A stretch of 64,000 nucleotides of DNA from Carboxylicivirga litoralis (GCF_025499605.1 NZ_JAFMVC010000001.1:1-64000), one strand, 5' to 3'. Counted from the stretch's first letter, positions 35,061 to 44,299 are shown. Made by a program: numbers and translations. Notes: generated from the sequence alone by a model not told the origin.

Positions 35061-36038
35061 TTAGTTTTTTGACAAGACTATTAAGCTTTGTTCGCCACCA
35101 ACATTGTTATAGATCACCACATTATTGTAGTTGTTAAAATCCATACCACTTTTTAACCAACACTGAGGAATCGTTTGTTCTTCAATGATTTTTGATGCTA
35201 TCCACAGGGCCATTGATGAAGCGGTACCAAACTCGCCCATAAAAGGCTTATACCAAACATATGGTTTACCTTCGAACTTGTGCTGAAAAGCTGAGTAAGT
35301 GGCATCGTTTTCAGCCACATCACCACCAATTACCACATCAACATCATTGATACTTAGGTTAAAATGTTTGAGTTCTTCTTCGATATTGCAGTCTGGTGAA
35401 TTAATAATCTTCACACCCTTTAGCTCAACAGAGCTTTCCTCGGTACTTAGCACAAAGAAACTTCCTCCTTCGCCTAAAGTTGCCTCTTTGTAGCAATCCA
35501 GGTCTTTGGTCAGTTCATAGCTTACTTCTGGCAGCTCATCAACTCCACCAACCAGCACATTATTTGCTTGTTCATCGAGTAGCATCAATTGAGCATCTAA
35601 CAAGGCACACTCAAATGAATTGTGCATTTGTGAGAAGGTGAAATTATAGTTGGTGCACTTCAGCAAAAGCGCTAACTGACCGGCAATGGTATTATGTGTT
35701 GACTGAATAAAATGTGTTGGATTAGGTAACTCCTCGTTTTCTTCAATCAACTGCGTTAAAAAACTGGCTGTATCTTTCAGGCATCCAAGAGCTGTTCCCA
35801 CAATGATAGCATCAGGCACTTCAATGTTAGCCTGCTTTAAAGTCGATAAACTACAAGTCACACCATTGCGGATGATTGGACTCATTCGCCTTAAGAGCTT
35901 TGGGCTAATAAATTTCTTATAATCAGGCTTAAGACAAGTTAAGCCGCCATTTTCAGGCAAGCTTAATTCAGCTGGCAATGCACTTTCAAATGTTGCCTGC
36001 GCACTAATACAATCCGATGATTTTATATATAGCTTCAT
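35061..36038 (-). CDS. Ketosynthase chain-length-factor-like protein
   Basis: 325 aa, a degenerate beta-ketoacyl synthase. The region aligned with the KS active-site Cys reads SQMHNSFECALLDAQ, so the nucleophile appears replaced (His139 in my hand alignment). The His motifs of condensing enzymes are also missing. This is the pattern of chain-length factors, which pair with an active KS and set polyene length in type II aryl-polyene systems. The gene follows its probable partner KS by 1 bp. Confidence 0.83.
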   Translation of the reverse strand: MKLYIKSSDCISAQATFESALPAELSLPENGGLTCLKPDYKKFISPKLLRRMSPIIRNGVTCSLSTLKQANIEVPDAIIVGTALGCLKDTASFLTQLIEENEELPNPTHFIQSTHNTIAGQLALLLKCTNYNFTFSQMHNSFECALLDAQLMLLDEQANNVLVGGVDELPEVSYELTKDLDCYKEATLGEGGSFFVLSTEESSVELKGVKIINSPDCNIEEELKHFNLSINDVDVVIGGDVAENDATYSAFQHKFEGKPYVWYKPFMGEFGTASSMALWIASKIIEEQTIPQCWLKSGMDFNNYNNVVIYNNVGGEQSLIVLSKN

Positions 36039-36039
36039 A

Positions 36040-37218
36040 TTATTTCGAAAAAATCACAGTTGAATTATTGCCTCCAAACCCAAATGAGTTGGACATCACA
36101 TTATTGACTCCCTTTCCTTCAAGCACCTTTGTATTCGGAATTAATTCCAAATCTTCAATGGCTTCCTCAAAATTAAGGTTGGGATAGATAATATCGTTCT
36201 GAATAGCTAACACCGAGAATACGGCTTCGATACCTGCTGCTGCAGCTAAGGTATGACCTGTATATGCTTTTGTTGATGAGAACTGTGGTACCTTCCCTTT
36301 TCCAAACAGGCGATTAAGCGCAACACCTTCCGACAAGTCATTGTTGTTCGTGCCGGTGCCATGTACATTCACATAGTCGATATCATCGGTTGATAAACCA
36401 CTCATTTCCAAAGCTTGCGACATGGATGAAAAAGCGCCATTTCCTTCGGGTGAAGAAGCTGTTTGGTGGTAAGCATCATTGGCATTGGCAAAGCCCGGCA
36501 CTTTACAAAGAAAGTGGTTCGCATCCTGCTCTTTTTCAAGAACAAGATAACCGGCACCCTCAGCCAGGTTGAGTCCTTTACGATTTTTATCAAATGGCTT
36601 ACAATGTTCTGTATCCAGAATCATCAAGGAGTTAAAACCATTTAAGGTAAACATGGTTAACGCATCTACACCACCCACCACAACACGATCTACAATACCA
36701 TGTCGCAATAATCTCACTCCGTGAATCAAAGCATTGGTACCAGACGAACAAGCTGTATTAAGCGTTGTGTAATAACCTGTTGCTCCAATAAAATGGGCCA
36801 ACTGTCTGGTTGAATCACCACAAGGGTGAGTCTGCAAATAGGAATGATCAGCTTGTTTCAGGTATTTTTGCTCGGTAACGTCCATTCCTCCAACGGTGGT
36901 TGATGAAACAACACCTGTGCGCATTGCTCCATTTGATGCTTCAGCCATTTGCATAGCTTCCCGACCAGCTAACATAGCTAGCAAAGCAGTGCGGCTATAT
37001 TTATCTGCATCATTATGAGATAAGCCCAACATGGCCACCAACTCTTCGTTGCTTCGTTTTACCTCTCCTAACTTAAATCGCTCTTTATGAACTGTATTCA
37101 AATATTGAATAGGCTCAATACCGGCACGTTCATTTTTCAACGAGCTAAAGCATTCCCGGACATTTGTCCCGATAGAACAAACAACGCCAATACCTGTTAC
37201 AACAATACTATCATTCAT
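36040..37218 (-). CDS. Beta-ketoacyl-ACP synthase (KS, probable CLF partner)
   Basis: 392 aa, FabF-like. The nucleophile Cys157 lies in LNTACSSGTNA. The two histidines are in VNVHGTGTNNND and STKAYTGHTLAAAAG, and the C-terminus ends in NSFGFGGNNSTVIF. It is therefore a complete Cys-His-His condensing enzyme, expected to add malonyl units to the aryl starter on an ACP. Its stop is 1 bp from the chain-length-factor start and its start is 4 bp from an ACP gene, so KS, CLF and ACP probably form one module. Confidence 0.92.
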   Translation of the reverse strand: MNDSIVVTGIGVVCSIGTNVRECFSSLKNERAGIEPIQYLNTVHKERFKLGEVKRSNEELVAMLGLSHNDADKYSRTALLAMLAGREAMQMAEASNGAMRTGVVSSTTVGGMDVTEQKYLKQADHSYLQTHPCGDSTRQLAHFIGATGYYTTLNTACSSGTNALIHGVRLLRHGIVDRVVVGGVDALTMFTLNGFNSLMILDTEHCKPFDKNRKGLNLAEGAGYLVLEKEQDANHFLCKVPGFANANDAYHQTASSPEGNGAFSSMSQALEMSGLSTDDIDYVNVHGTGTNNNDLSEGVALNRLFGKGKVPQFSSTKAYTGHTLAAAAGIEAVFSVLAIQNDIIYPNLNFEEAIEDLELIPNTKVLEGKGVNNVMSNSFGFGGNNSTVIFSK

Positions 37219-37222
37219 TACT

Positions 37223-37477
37223 CTAGCGCTTGCTTTCGATATAATCAGCCAATGTCTGAACCGAAGTCATAATATCTTTACCTTGCTTTGGATCAGCGAT
37301 TTTGATACCGTATTCTTTTTCAAGTAACACAATGATTTCCAAGGCATCGATAGAGTCCAATGCTAATCCATTATCGCCAAAAAGTAAATCATTATCATCG
37401 ATATCTGACACCTCAAAATCTTCAAGGTTTAACTGTTCTATTAATTGCTTTTTTAATTCTTCTTTCAATTCGCTCAT
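37223..37477 (-). CDS. Acyl carrier protein (84 aa)
   Basis: A small acidic four-helix protein with the phosphopantetheine attachment site GLALDSIDALEII (Ser42). It should carry the growing polyene thioester. It is one of two ACPs in the cluster and lies directly upstream of the KS/CLF pair, so it is the likely carrier for that module. It uses DSI rather than the canonical DSL, which is common in specialised ACPs. Confidence 0.92.
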   Translation of the reverse strand: MSELKEELKKQLIEQLNLEDFEVSDIDDNDLLFGDNGLALDSIDALEIIVLLEKEYGIKIADPKQGKDIMTSVQTLADYIESKR

Positions 37478-37483
37478 AACTCT

Positions 37484-38041
37484 CTATTTTTTGTTCTGAC
37501 ATAACATCAGCTTAGCACTATAATCACCATTTCTATTCACTTCAACCCAGCCTACAATGGCATATTTGCATGGCGTAGAGTTAAACAGACAGGTAGTATA
37601 GTCTAAAAGTTCTTCTTTATTATATGATGGCTGTACGAAGAACATATGTTCTCCATAAAATTTGTTTCGGATACTAATTTCACCAATCACAATGTTTGGC
37701 AAAGTATATACAAACACCGATGGGCTTGGTATGTCAGCAATAGATTCCTGGTACTTCACATCGGTATGTAATGATGAAGATGCATTAGCTAAAATAATAG
37801 CCACCTCATCTGTTTCATTCGCAATACCTTCATTAAGCAACAGTACTTCTGAGGCCAAAAAACCAAGTTTACTCAGATGATCCATCTTAAAATACTTGTT
37901 GTATTTCAGGTTAAGCTGCTTATACAACGATTTTAAAAACGGTCCTAAATCGCTGGTTTCACCTGTGAAAAACTCAGACTGATTGATCAACACCTTGCCG
38001 TGCTCAATGCTAACTTCTTTAATTATCTGATTATTCTCCAT
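37484..38041 (-). CDS. Cluster-specific protein, truncated ketosynthase-like (185 aa)
   Basis: Start set at ATG 38041 (MENNQIIKEVSIEHGKVLIN), overlapping the upstream KS gene by 11 bp; the open frame extends 12 codons further. The middle (FLASEVLLLN, VAIILANASSSLHTDVKYQ, SPSVFVYTLPNIVIGEISIRNKFYG) resembles the N-terminal half of a ketosynthase, up to the point where the active-site Cys would occur, but no nucleophile or His motif is present. It may be a structural or partner subunit for one of the KS enzymes. I recognise it as a recurring member of these loci without a known function. Confidence 0.7.
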   Translation of the reverse strand: MENNQIIKEVSIEHGKVLINQSEFFTGETSDLGPFLKSLYKQLNLKYNKYFKMDHLSKLGFLASEVLLLNEGIANETDEVAIILANASSSLHTDVKYQESIADIPSPSVFVYTLPNIVIGEISIRNKFYGEHMFFVQPSYNKEELLDYTTCLFNSTPCKYAIVGWVEVNRNGDYSAKLMLCQNKK

Positions 38042-39149
38042 GCTTTTTAAAATAAACAGCAGCATTGCAACCACCAAAGCCCGACATTAATTTCAATAAG
38101 CCATTAACCGGCTTCTGTATGTTTTCTTTAGTCACATTAACCGGCGCAACAACACCTTGCTCAACCGTTCCCTTGGTACCAATAACCACATTATTTTGCA
38201 TGGCTAGTATAGAAATGATTGACTCAATAACCCCGGCAGCTCCCAATGTATGACCAAAATAGCCTTTCAATCCACTTACCGGTATCGTTTCGTAACCAGC
38301 CCGACTAATGGCATGCGATTCCATGTCGTCGTTGTAAGGCGTTGCTGTTCCATGGGCACAAATGCAATCCACTTCTTCATTGGCTCCAACTGTTCTTGTA
38401 ATAGCTCTGTATAAGCCCTCGCCGGTGCGCGATGGACCTGAAATATGGTTGGCATCATTAGAAATTGCACCACTCACCACTTCAACACATGCCTTATTGG
38501 TATTATCCGCTTTAGATAGAACTACGCTGGCCACACCTTCGCCCAAAGTTAATCCATCGCGATTGGCATCAAATGGTTTACAGGGCTCAGGACTTAAGGA
38601 TTGAAATGACTGAAAACCTGAAACGATGAATTTCGATAAGATATCAGCTCCTAAAATAATTACATTATCGTATTTGCCAGCATCAATATATCTACGTCCG
38701 ATAACAAAAGCAGCTAAACCAGAAATACAGGCATTGGAAATAACCTGCGGTGATGATTTGAACCCAAAATAATTGGCAATCTTATTAGCTGTTGTTGCCA
38801 ACAAGGCATCCACCGCATGAGGATTGTTGGTAATTTCTGTGATATTTCCCTTAGTCGTACTAAAAATAAAACCAGTGCGCTCACTTTTAACATCAACACC
38901 ATCCAGCACTTCATTTAAAGATAAAATGCATAATTGTTCTAACTTAGTGTATGCTTCAGCGTTGGCGATACCAGATATTTTATCCTTAAGAACCTCCATA
39001 TTAAGCAATGCAGCCTGAAAATCAGTATCAGACAATTCGCCCTTCTTACGCAAAGCAATACCGGATTGTCCTGCCACCACTTTATCAAAGTTTTCCTGAC
39101 TGGTACAACCCAATGGAGAAATAATATTGTGCGCTGCTACTCTTACCAT
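38031..39149 (-). CDS. Beta-ketoacyl-ACP synthase (second KS)
   Basis: Start set at ATG 39149, 1 bp before the thioesterase stop region; the frame is open 11 codons further. About 372 aa. The active-site Cys141 lies in SNACISGLAAF and the histidines in CAHGTATPYNDD and KGYFGHTLGAAGVIES, so the triad is complete. FDANRDGLTLGEGV is the usual KS loop. It is one of three active-looking KS genes in the cluster; possibly it is the priming or early-elongation enzyme (inference). Confidence 0.88.
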   Translation of the reverse strand: MVRVAAHNIISPLGCTSQENFDKVVAGQSGIALRKKGELSDTDFQAALLNMEVLKDKISGIANAEAYTKLEQLCILSLNEVLDGVDVKSERTGFIFSTTKGNITEITNNPHAVDALLATTANKIANYFGFKSSPQVISNACISGLAAFVIGRRYIDAGKYDNVIILGADILSKFIVSGFQSFQSLSPEPCKPFDANRDGLTLGEGVASVVLSKADNTNKACVEVVSGAISNDANHISGPSRTGEGLYRAITRTVGANEEVDCICAHGTATPYNDDMESHAISRAGYETIPVSGLKGYFGHTLGAAGVIESIISILAMQNNVVIGTKGTVEQGVVAPVNVTKENIQKPVNGLLKLMSGFGGCNAAVYFKKHGE

Positions 39150-39150
39150 T

Positions 39151-39567
39151 TTACAATTTGTATTTGGTTTTCCATGCGGCATAAAAAGCAGGATTGGTCA
39201 ATTGCAAGTCACCATTGGTATCCAGAAACACCTGAATAGTTGTTGCTTTTGCCACTACCTTGTTATCCGACAGCCTTCTTATTACATAATCGAAGTAGAT
39301 TTTAGCCGCATCTACACTTTTAAATATGGTTTTGATTTCTAAGTCATCACCGTATTTAACCTGATTTTTATAATCAATATCCACTTTTACAATTGGAATC
39401 ATAAAACCCTGATTGTAAACATCAAAGTAGCCTAATCCATATTGTTTACCAAAAGCCTCGCGCCCATCTTCCAAAAACTTCACATAGTTACCATGCCAAA
39501 CAATTTGCATGGAATCAACCTCACTAAACCGAACTTTGGTCGTGGTTGTATTGATTAATTCTTTCAC
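39151..39567 (-). CDS. Acyl-CoA/ACP thioesterase (4-hydroxybenzoyl-CoA thioesterase-like)
   Basis: 138-aa hot-dog protein with the YbgC/4HBT signature VRFSEVDSMQIVWHGNYVKF, Asp18 being the likely catalytic residue. The start codon appears to be GTG at 39567 because the next Met lies inside this motif. It should release an acyl or aryl-polyene chain from CoA or ACP, or proofread wrongly loaded carriers. It lies next to the second KS, with an 83-bp gap on the 5' side that is one of the larger gaps in the cluster. Confidence 0.87.
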   Translation of the reverse strand: MKELINTTTTKVRFSEVDSMQIVWHGNYVKFLEDGREAFGKQYGLGYFDVYNQGFMIPIVKVDIDYKNQVKYGDDLEIKTIFKSVDAAKIYFDYVIRRLSDNKVVAKATTIQVFLDTNGDLQLTNPAFYAAWKTKYKL

Positions 39568-39650
39568 TTCTTTATTAATAATTAGTCAACTCTTTGATTG
39601 TTAAAATCAACAAGTAGTCAAGCTCATTCAAAAAACGTAGAAAATATTGT

Positions 39651-40082
39651 TTAATCTTCTTTCAGAAAAATATTCAATACACACTTTGCCAAGTCCTCGT
39701 TATTACACGTTACAATGCCCTCGGCAATATTAACACCCATGGCATTGTTCAAAATAGTCACCTGTGTTTCTAACACATCACCTACTCTTGGGCTCCTAAC
39801 AATTTCCAACTGCTTAACCGAACCAATAAAGCCTATTTTAACAGCGCTGTTGTTTTGTTTCGCATTACAGCCTTCTAGTGCTGCGGCTGTCTGAGCCATA
39901 TTCTCAATTAAACCGGCCTCTTCAAATAGATTTCCGTTTACAAACGGGCTATCTGCTTTAATCTGAAATGTTGTTTCAACCTGCGTCTCAGTAAAACGAG
40001 TCACTGCATCAATAAAAACAAACGGCGGACGCTGTGGTATCAGCTCTTCAACAGACCAATTTATGTTTGCTCCGGAATTCAC
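39651..40082 (-). CDS. Hot-dog dehydratase, Glu-bearing partner (ApeP-like)
   Basis: 143 aa, apparently starting at GTG 40082, immediately after the methyltransferase stop. The opening LIPQRPPFVFIDAVTRF and the central helix GLIENMAQTAA match 3-hydroxyacyl-ACP dehydratases of aryl-polyene systems. Glu60 in that helix is retained, but the HFP motif that bears the catalytic His in FabZ is replaced by VNGNLFEEA. It may therefore need the His-bearing protein at 32652-33026. Aryl-polyene loci are known to use heterodimeric dehydratases, which supports the idea. Confidence 0.82.
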   Translation of the reverse strand: MNSGANINWSVEELIPQRPPFVFIDAVTRFTETQVETTFQIKADSPFVNGNLFEEAGLIENMAQTAAALEGCNAKQNNSAVKIGFIGSVKQLEIVRSPRVGDVLETQVTILNNAMGVNIAEGIVTCNNEDLAKCVLNIFLKED

Positions 40083-40083
40083 C

Positions 40084-41151
40084 TTATTTCTTCTTACAGA
40101 TTAGCAATGTATGGCTAACACCAATGTTTTCAACGGTCTCTTCCACTTCCAGTCCAGCTTTTTCAACCAACGCCAACATATCTTCGGTATGATACATCTG
40201 ACTGCAACCGTTAGCTATGTTAGTGAAATACAATGATGTGGCATGCAAACTATAAGTTGATGCTTCGAACTCCTGATTATCCCAGTAGGTCTCAAGAATA
40301 TAAACACGTCCGTTTTCATCAATCGCATTGTTTGAGCGCTTCAAAAGCTCAAGTATATCTTCTTGTGAGAAACAATCCAGGAACTGACTCATCCATACAA
40401 TATCTGCTCCCTGAGGGAAAGCATTTGAATGGTCTAATAAGTTAATTGGATGACCATCTACACGGTCTGAAAAACCATTCTTTTCGATGTTTTGCTTCGC
40501 CACATTTAACTGACCTGGCAAATCGAGGATGGTGACTTTCACATCCTCATTGTATTTGGCACACTGAATAGAGAACTTCCCGGTGTTGCCACCCACATCC
40601 AAAATGCGTTTTGGATTATTGCGGAAAACAATTGGCATAATCTCAGGGAAAGCATAATCAGAGTAATAATGGTCGAAAGCAAACCAGCTTTCTTTCGCTT
40701 TTTCTGGCAAATGAGCTAAGCCTTCATACACAGTTGGCCAATCGCCAAATTCTTTTAATCCGGTGGGTTTACCTTCTTTGATAGAATCTTCAAGCGTAAA
40801 CATGCCTTTGTAATTAACATCTTGCGTAAAATCCATATTAACGCGTGTTAATTCATCGCTTAAAATGTACCAACCTGTCTTGGTGATTTTATATACATCA
40901 TTTTCAACCATTACCATTTCCAGGCTTAAGCCTGCTTCAAGCAGAACTTTTACTCCGTAAACAGATAGATTAAGTTCTTCAGCAATGGCTTCAATGGTGA
41001 TGCCTTTTCGCTTTGATTTAATTAATTCAAGAATTCCCAGGTTTCGTAAAGCCAAGGCAGCCTGAAACATAATTGGGGCAAATGCAATTTTTTGGGCATC
41101 AAACTTAGCCTGTAATGCCGATTTGGTGTCTTTTCCGTAGGTTACTGACAT
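40084..41151 (-). CDS. O-methyltransferase-like SAM-dependent methyltransferase
   Basis: 355 aa. An N-terminal winged-helix dimerisation domain (about 20-100, RKGITIEAIAEELNLSVYGVKVLLEAG) precedes a class I methyltransferase domain with motif I ILDVGGNTGKFSIQ, the acidic ribose-binding region TILDLPGQL and WMSQFLDCFSQED. This is the plant-COMT/hydroxyneurosporene methyltransferase family. It is a good candidate for methylating the aryl head group or a ring hydroxyl of the pigment, since APE and flexirubin heads are often methylated. The position of methylation is not deducible. Confidence 0.88.
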   Translation of the reverse strand: MSVTYGKDTKSALQAKFDAQKIAFAPIMFQAALALRNLGILELIKSKRKGITIEAIAEELNLSVYGVKVLLEAGLSLEMVMVENDVYKITKTGWYILSDELTRVNMDFTQDVNYKGMFTLEDSIKEGKPTGLKEFGDWPTVYEGLAHLPEKAKESWFAFDHYYSDYAFPEIMPIVFRNNPKRILDVGGNTGKFSIQCAKYNEDVKVTILDLPGQLNVAKQNIEKNGFSDRVDGHPINLLDHSNAFPQGADIVWMSQFLDCFSQEDILELLKRSNNAIDENGRVYILETYWDNQEFEASTYSLHATSLYFTNIANGCSQMYHTEDMLALVEKAGLEVEETVENIGVSHTLLICKKK

Positions 41152-41157
41152 AGATTT

Positions 41158-42048
41158 TTATTTTTCGCTGTTCCAAAACTTATGGTAGTTAAACCATTGT
41201 AATGGATATTTCAGCACCATCTTTTCTAAATATTGAACGTATTCAAATACCATTGTTTCCGTGCTTGCCTTTTTAAGGTCAGGTTTGCGAAAACGTGGGT
41301 AAACTTTTCCTTTGGTAGCATAAAAGTGATAGTGGCGATTGCTTTCTTTGAGTGTAAACACAAAGCTGACTGGTATCGAATAGCGACTAGCCAGCATCAT
41401 AGGACCGATTGGAAAGGCTGCTTTAGCTCCTAAAAAATCAAGTTCTACAATTGGGCTTCCTTCAACAAAACGATCGCCATGCATGGCCACCAACTCTTTA
41501 TTTTTAAAGGCTTCAATCACACTAAACATGTGCGACATATCGTCCTTTATTGGAATGATATTGACCTTCTTTTCTTCCATTGCTTTTTCCAGGACTTCTT
41601 TCAGGTTTTGGCGTTCAACCTCCACCATCAGAATATTTATCACTGAATCAACTCGTTCAAGCAATTCGCCGGCCACTTCCCAGTTACCCATGTGAGCCCC
41701 TAAAAGTAAACCGCCCTGCTTGTTTTCAACCAGTTCGTGCAAATACTCTTCGCCTTCAAAATCAAAGGTAAATTGCTCTTTCTGACCCGAAAGAATTGCA
41801 ATTTTATCAATCAATACCTTGCCTAAAAACACATAGTTGCCATAAATGCTTCGTATGGTTTTAAGCTTGCTATAATTCAGCCTTTTATGATAAAAGTGGA
41901 AAATCGATTTCTTGTTTGAGAAAATCAAATAAAAAAACGAAACCGGTCTAAGCAAAAGATAAGCTAATCGAACATCTTTCTTCAACAAAGAAATAAAGAT
42001 TCGATACCCTAGCGGACTTCCTTTTGACTTCCCCGTCCACTTGCTCAT
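41158..42048 (-). CDS. LpxL/HtrB-like lysophospholipid acyltransferase
   Basis: 296 aa with a membrane-associated N-terminus and the LpxL-family motif LLLGAHMGNWE (His119-x4-Glu124), followed by MHGDRFVEGSP and the basic C-terminal region. Lipid A late acyltransferases use acyl-ACP donors. In aryl-polyene clusters the equivalent enzyme probably transfers the polyene from ACP to a lipid or glycolipid acceptor. Its start overlaps the ACP stop by 1 bp, which suits an ACP-dependent enzyme. Confidence 0.88.
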   Translation of the reverse strand: MSKWTGKSKGSPLGYRIFISLLKKDVRLAYLLLRPVSFFYLIFSNKKSIFHFYHKRLNYSKLKTIRSIYGNYVFLGKVLIDKIAILSGQKEQFTFDFEGEEYLHELVENKQGGLLLGAHMGNWEVAGELLERVDSVINILMVEVERQNLKEVLEKAMEEKKVNIIPIKDDMSHMFSVIEAFKNKELVAMHGDRFVEGSPIVELDFLGAKAAFPIGPMMLASRYSIPVSFVFTLKESNRHYHFYATKGKVYPRFRKPDLKKASTETMVFEYVQYLEKMVLKYPLQWFNYHKFWNSEK

Positions 42049-42287
42049 TAGGCGTTCTTTTCGATATATTCGTATAAATCAGCCAACACACGGATATCTT
42101 TCATCTCTTCGCGCTGCACTTTAAAACCGAATTCTTTCTCGATAATTACTACGATGTCAACAAAATCAAGACTCTCTAAGCCTAAGTCATCAATCAGGTG
42201 GGCATCATCGGCAATAACATCCTGCTCAATCTCAAATTCGTCGATCAAAAATTCATCAACAATTTTTTTAATCTCTGTTCTTTCCAT
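42048..42287 (-). CDS. Acyl carrier protein (79 aa)
   Basis: An acidic ACP with attachment Ser39 in DDLGLESLDFVDIV. It differs from the other cluster ACP (DSI motif), so the two may load different KS systems. It lies between the first KS gene (31 bp) and the LpxL-like acyltransferase gene (1-bp overlap). Confidence 0.93.
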   Translation of the reverse strand: MERTEIKKIVDEFLIDEFEIEQDVIADDAHLIDDLGLESLDFVDIVVIIEKEFGFKVQREEMKDIRVLADLYEYIEKNA

Positions 42288-42318
42288 GTTTGTTGTCGGT
42301 TATATTCTTCTCTAATCC

Positions 42319-43545
42319 TTATTTCTTATACTTCGATAAAATTATCGTTGAGTTCGTTCCGCCAAATCCAAATGAATTCGAAAGAACTGTATTTAATTCC
42401 TTTTCAGTCGTTTGACTTATGATATTCAACTTGGATGAATCTTCATCAGGCGATTCAAAGTTGATATTTGGTGCAATAAACGACTTATCCATCATGATTG
42501 ATGAATAAATTAATTCGCTGGCACCACCCATCCACATCTCATGGCCCGTCATTGATTTGGTAGAACTAATTGGCGTTTTACAACCACCAAAAACGGTATT
42601 TAACGCACGTGCTTCCATGGTATCACCTACTGGCGTAGACGTGGCGTGTGCATTTACATAGTCGATATCCCTGGCCGCCATATTGGCATCTTGCAGGCAA
42701 CGCTCCAATGAGATGGTTGGTCCTTCCTGGTTTGGTACCGAAATATGGTCGCCATTAGAAGAGAAACCATATCCATTAATTTCAGCCACTATGTCCGCTC
42801 CTCTTTTTAAAGCCGATTCCAATGTTTCAACCACCAACGATGCTCCTCCTCCACTTGGAATCAGTCCATCCCTGTTTTTATCAAACGGACGAGACGCTGC
42901 CTGTGGGTCATCGTGACGCACTGAAAAAGCTGATAAGCCATCGAAGCTCCCCATTGATTCAGGGTTAATCTCCTGTCCTCCTCCACATAATACGATATCC
43001 TGATAGCCATGTTTAATCAGGAAATAAGCCATTCCCACTGCATGCGAGCTACTGGCGCAAGCTCCACTAACCGTAAAATTTATACCACGAAGCTTGAAAA
43101 TAACCGACAAGTTCATAGAAATGGTTGAGTTCATGCTCTGGAAAATTGAACCTGAACCTAACAAGGTAGTATCTTTTGTTTCGCGAACACGGTCGATAGA
43201 CTCAATTACAGGAATGGAAGAACTATCGTTACCATACAGGATACCCACTTCGTTCTTTTCTAGGAAATCCATGTCGATTTTAGCATTTTCAAATGCTTCA
43301 ACCGTGGCCATATAAGCATATTCACCCTGCTCAGGAATACCAATACGTTGTCGGCGCGACAAAAGCTTTTTAAGATTAGGGCGTTCCAACTTACCTGTTA
43401 GCATCGATCTAAAACCTAGTTCTTTGCGGTTCTCATCCAATCCAATGCCCGAGGTGCCTTTGTATAATGAATTGGTAACTTCTTCAATATTCTTTCCAAG
43501 AACCGAATAGATTCCAACACCTGATATAACAACTCTTCTATCCAT
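42319..43545 (-). CDS. Beta-ketoacyl-ACP synthase (first KS of the cluster)
   Basis: 408 aa, FabB/FabF-like. Cys163 lies in VSGACASSSHAV and the histidines in VNAHATSTPVGD and STKSMTGHEMWMGGASE, so the catalytic set is complete. The GACASS motif is close to FabB-type enzymes. It follows the FabG gene by 5 bp. With two other KS proteins and a CLF, the cluster has more condensing enzymes than one linear polyene strictly needs, which suggests separate priming and elongation or a second acyl chain. Confidence 0.92.
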   Translation of the reverse strand: MDRRVVISGVGIYSVLGKNIEEVTNSLYKGTSGIGLDENRKELGFRSMLTGKLERPNLKKLLSRRQRIGIPEQGEYAYMATVEAFENAKIDMDFLEKNEVGILYGNDSSSIPVIESIDRVRETKDTTLLGSGSIFQSMNSTISMNLSVIFKLRGINFTVSGACASSSHAVGMAYFLIKHGYQDIVLCGGGQEINPESMGSFDGLSAFSVRHDDPQAASRPFDKNRDGLIPSGGGASLVVETLESALKRGADIVAEINGYGFSSNGDHISVPNQEGPTISLERCLQDANMAARDIDYVNAHATSTPVGDTMEARALNTVFGGCKTPISSTKSMTGHEMWMGGASELIYSSIMMDKSFIAPNINFESPDEDSSKLNIISQTTEKELNTVLSNSFGFGGTNSTIILSKYKK

Positions 43546-43550
43546 AGTAA

Positions 43551-44276
43551 TTAGCTATACATTCCGCCGTTAACAGCAATTGTTTCACCTGTAATATATG
43601 AAGCATCTTCAGATGCCAGGAAGCCTACCACGCCAGCCACTTCTTTGGCCTCTCCGAAACGATTTAACGGGATCATTTTTTTCCACATTTTTTCGTCGAT
43701 GTGTTCAGTCATTTCGGTTTTAATAAAGCCAGGAGCAACACAGTTAACCGTCACCTTCTTTTTACCAACTTCCATAGCCAAAGACTTCGTTGCTGCCATC
43801 ACAGCGCCTTTTGACGCTGAGTAATTAACCTGTCCCGGATGCCCTTTCTGACCCGATAAAGACACAACATTAATAATTCGTCCGAATTTATTAACTATCA
43901 TACCTTCCAATACCTGACGAGTGACATAAAAGAAACTGTTTTGATTAGTGGTAATTACTTTGTTCCACTCATCATTGGTCATAAAAACCATCAGGTTGTC
44001 GGCTGTAATACCTGCGTTATTAACCAACACATCAATATGCTGATCATTTTTGCTCATCCAACCACCCAATACATCACTTACTTCATCAGCACTCGAAACA
44101 TCGAATGGTAATAATTCACCTTTACCATCCTGTTCTTCTATTTCAACAAGTACCTTTTTGGCTTCTTCATGATTTGAACGATAATTGATCAGCACATAAA
44201 AACCTTGCTCAGCTAATTTTAATGATACAGCTCTGCCTATTCCTCTTGAACCACCTGTAACTAATGCGTACTTCAT
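43551..44276 (-). CDS. 3-oxoacyl-ACP reductase (FabG-like SDR)
   Basis: 241-aa short-chain dehydrogenase. It has the NADPH-binding motif VTGGSRGIGRAV, the structural NNAG motif, the catalytic Ser in NVVSLSGQKG and YSASK (Tyr and Lys), and FIKTEMTEH. It reduces the 3-keto group after each condensation before dehydration. It is the second gene of the cluster, 23 bp after the ammonia-lyase gene, next to KS and ACP as in other aryl-polyene loci. Confidence 0.92.
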   Translation of the reverse strand: MKYALVTGGSRGIGRAVSLKLAEQGFYVLINYRSNHEEAKKVLVEIEEQDGKGELLPFDVSSADEVSDVLGGWMSKNDQHIDVLVNNAGITADNLMVFMTNDEWNKVITTNQNSFFYVTRQVLEGMIVNKFGRIINVVSLSGQKGHPGQVNYSASKGAVMAATKSLAMEVGKKKVTVNCVAPGFIKTEMTEHIDEKMWKKMIPLNRFGEAKEVAGVVGFLASEDASYITGETIAVNGGMYS

Positions 44277-44299
44277 TACAATCTAATTTACTATGCCAC

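Noticed and set aside
37484-38041. The 185-aa protein as a DarA/DarB enzyme
   Set aside because: It resembles only the N-terminal half of a FabF-type ketosynthase and has no FabH-like catalytic residues or DarA features.
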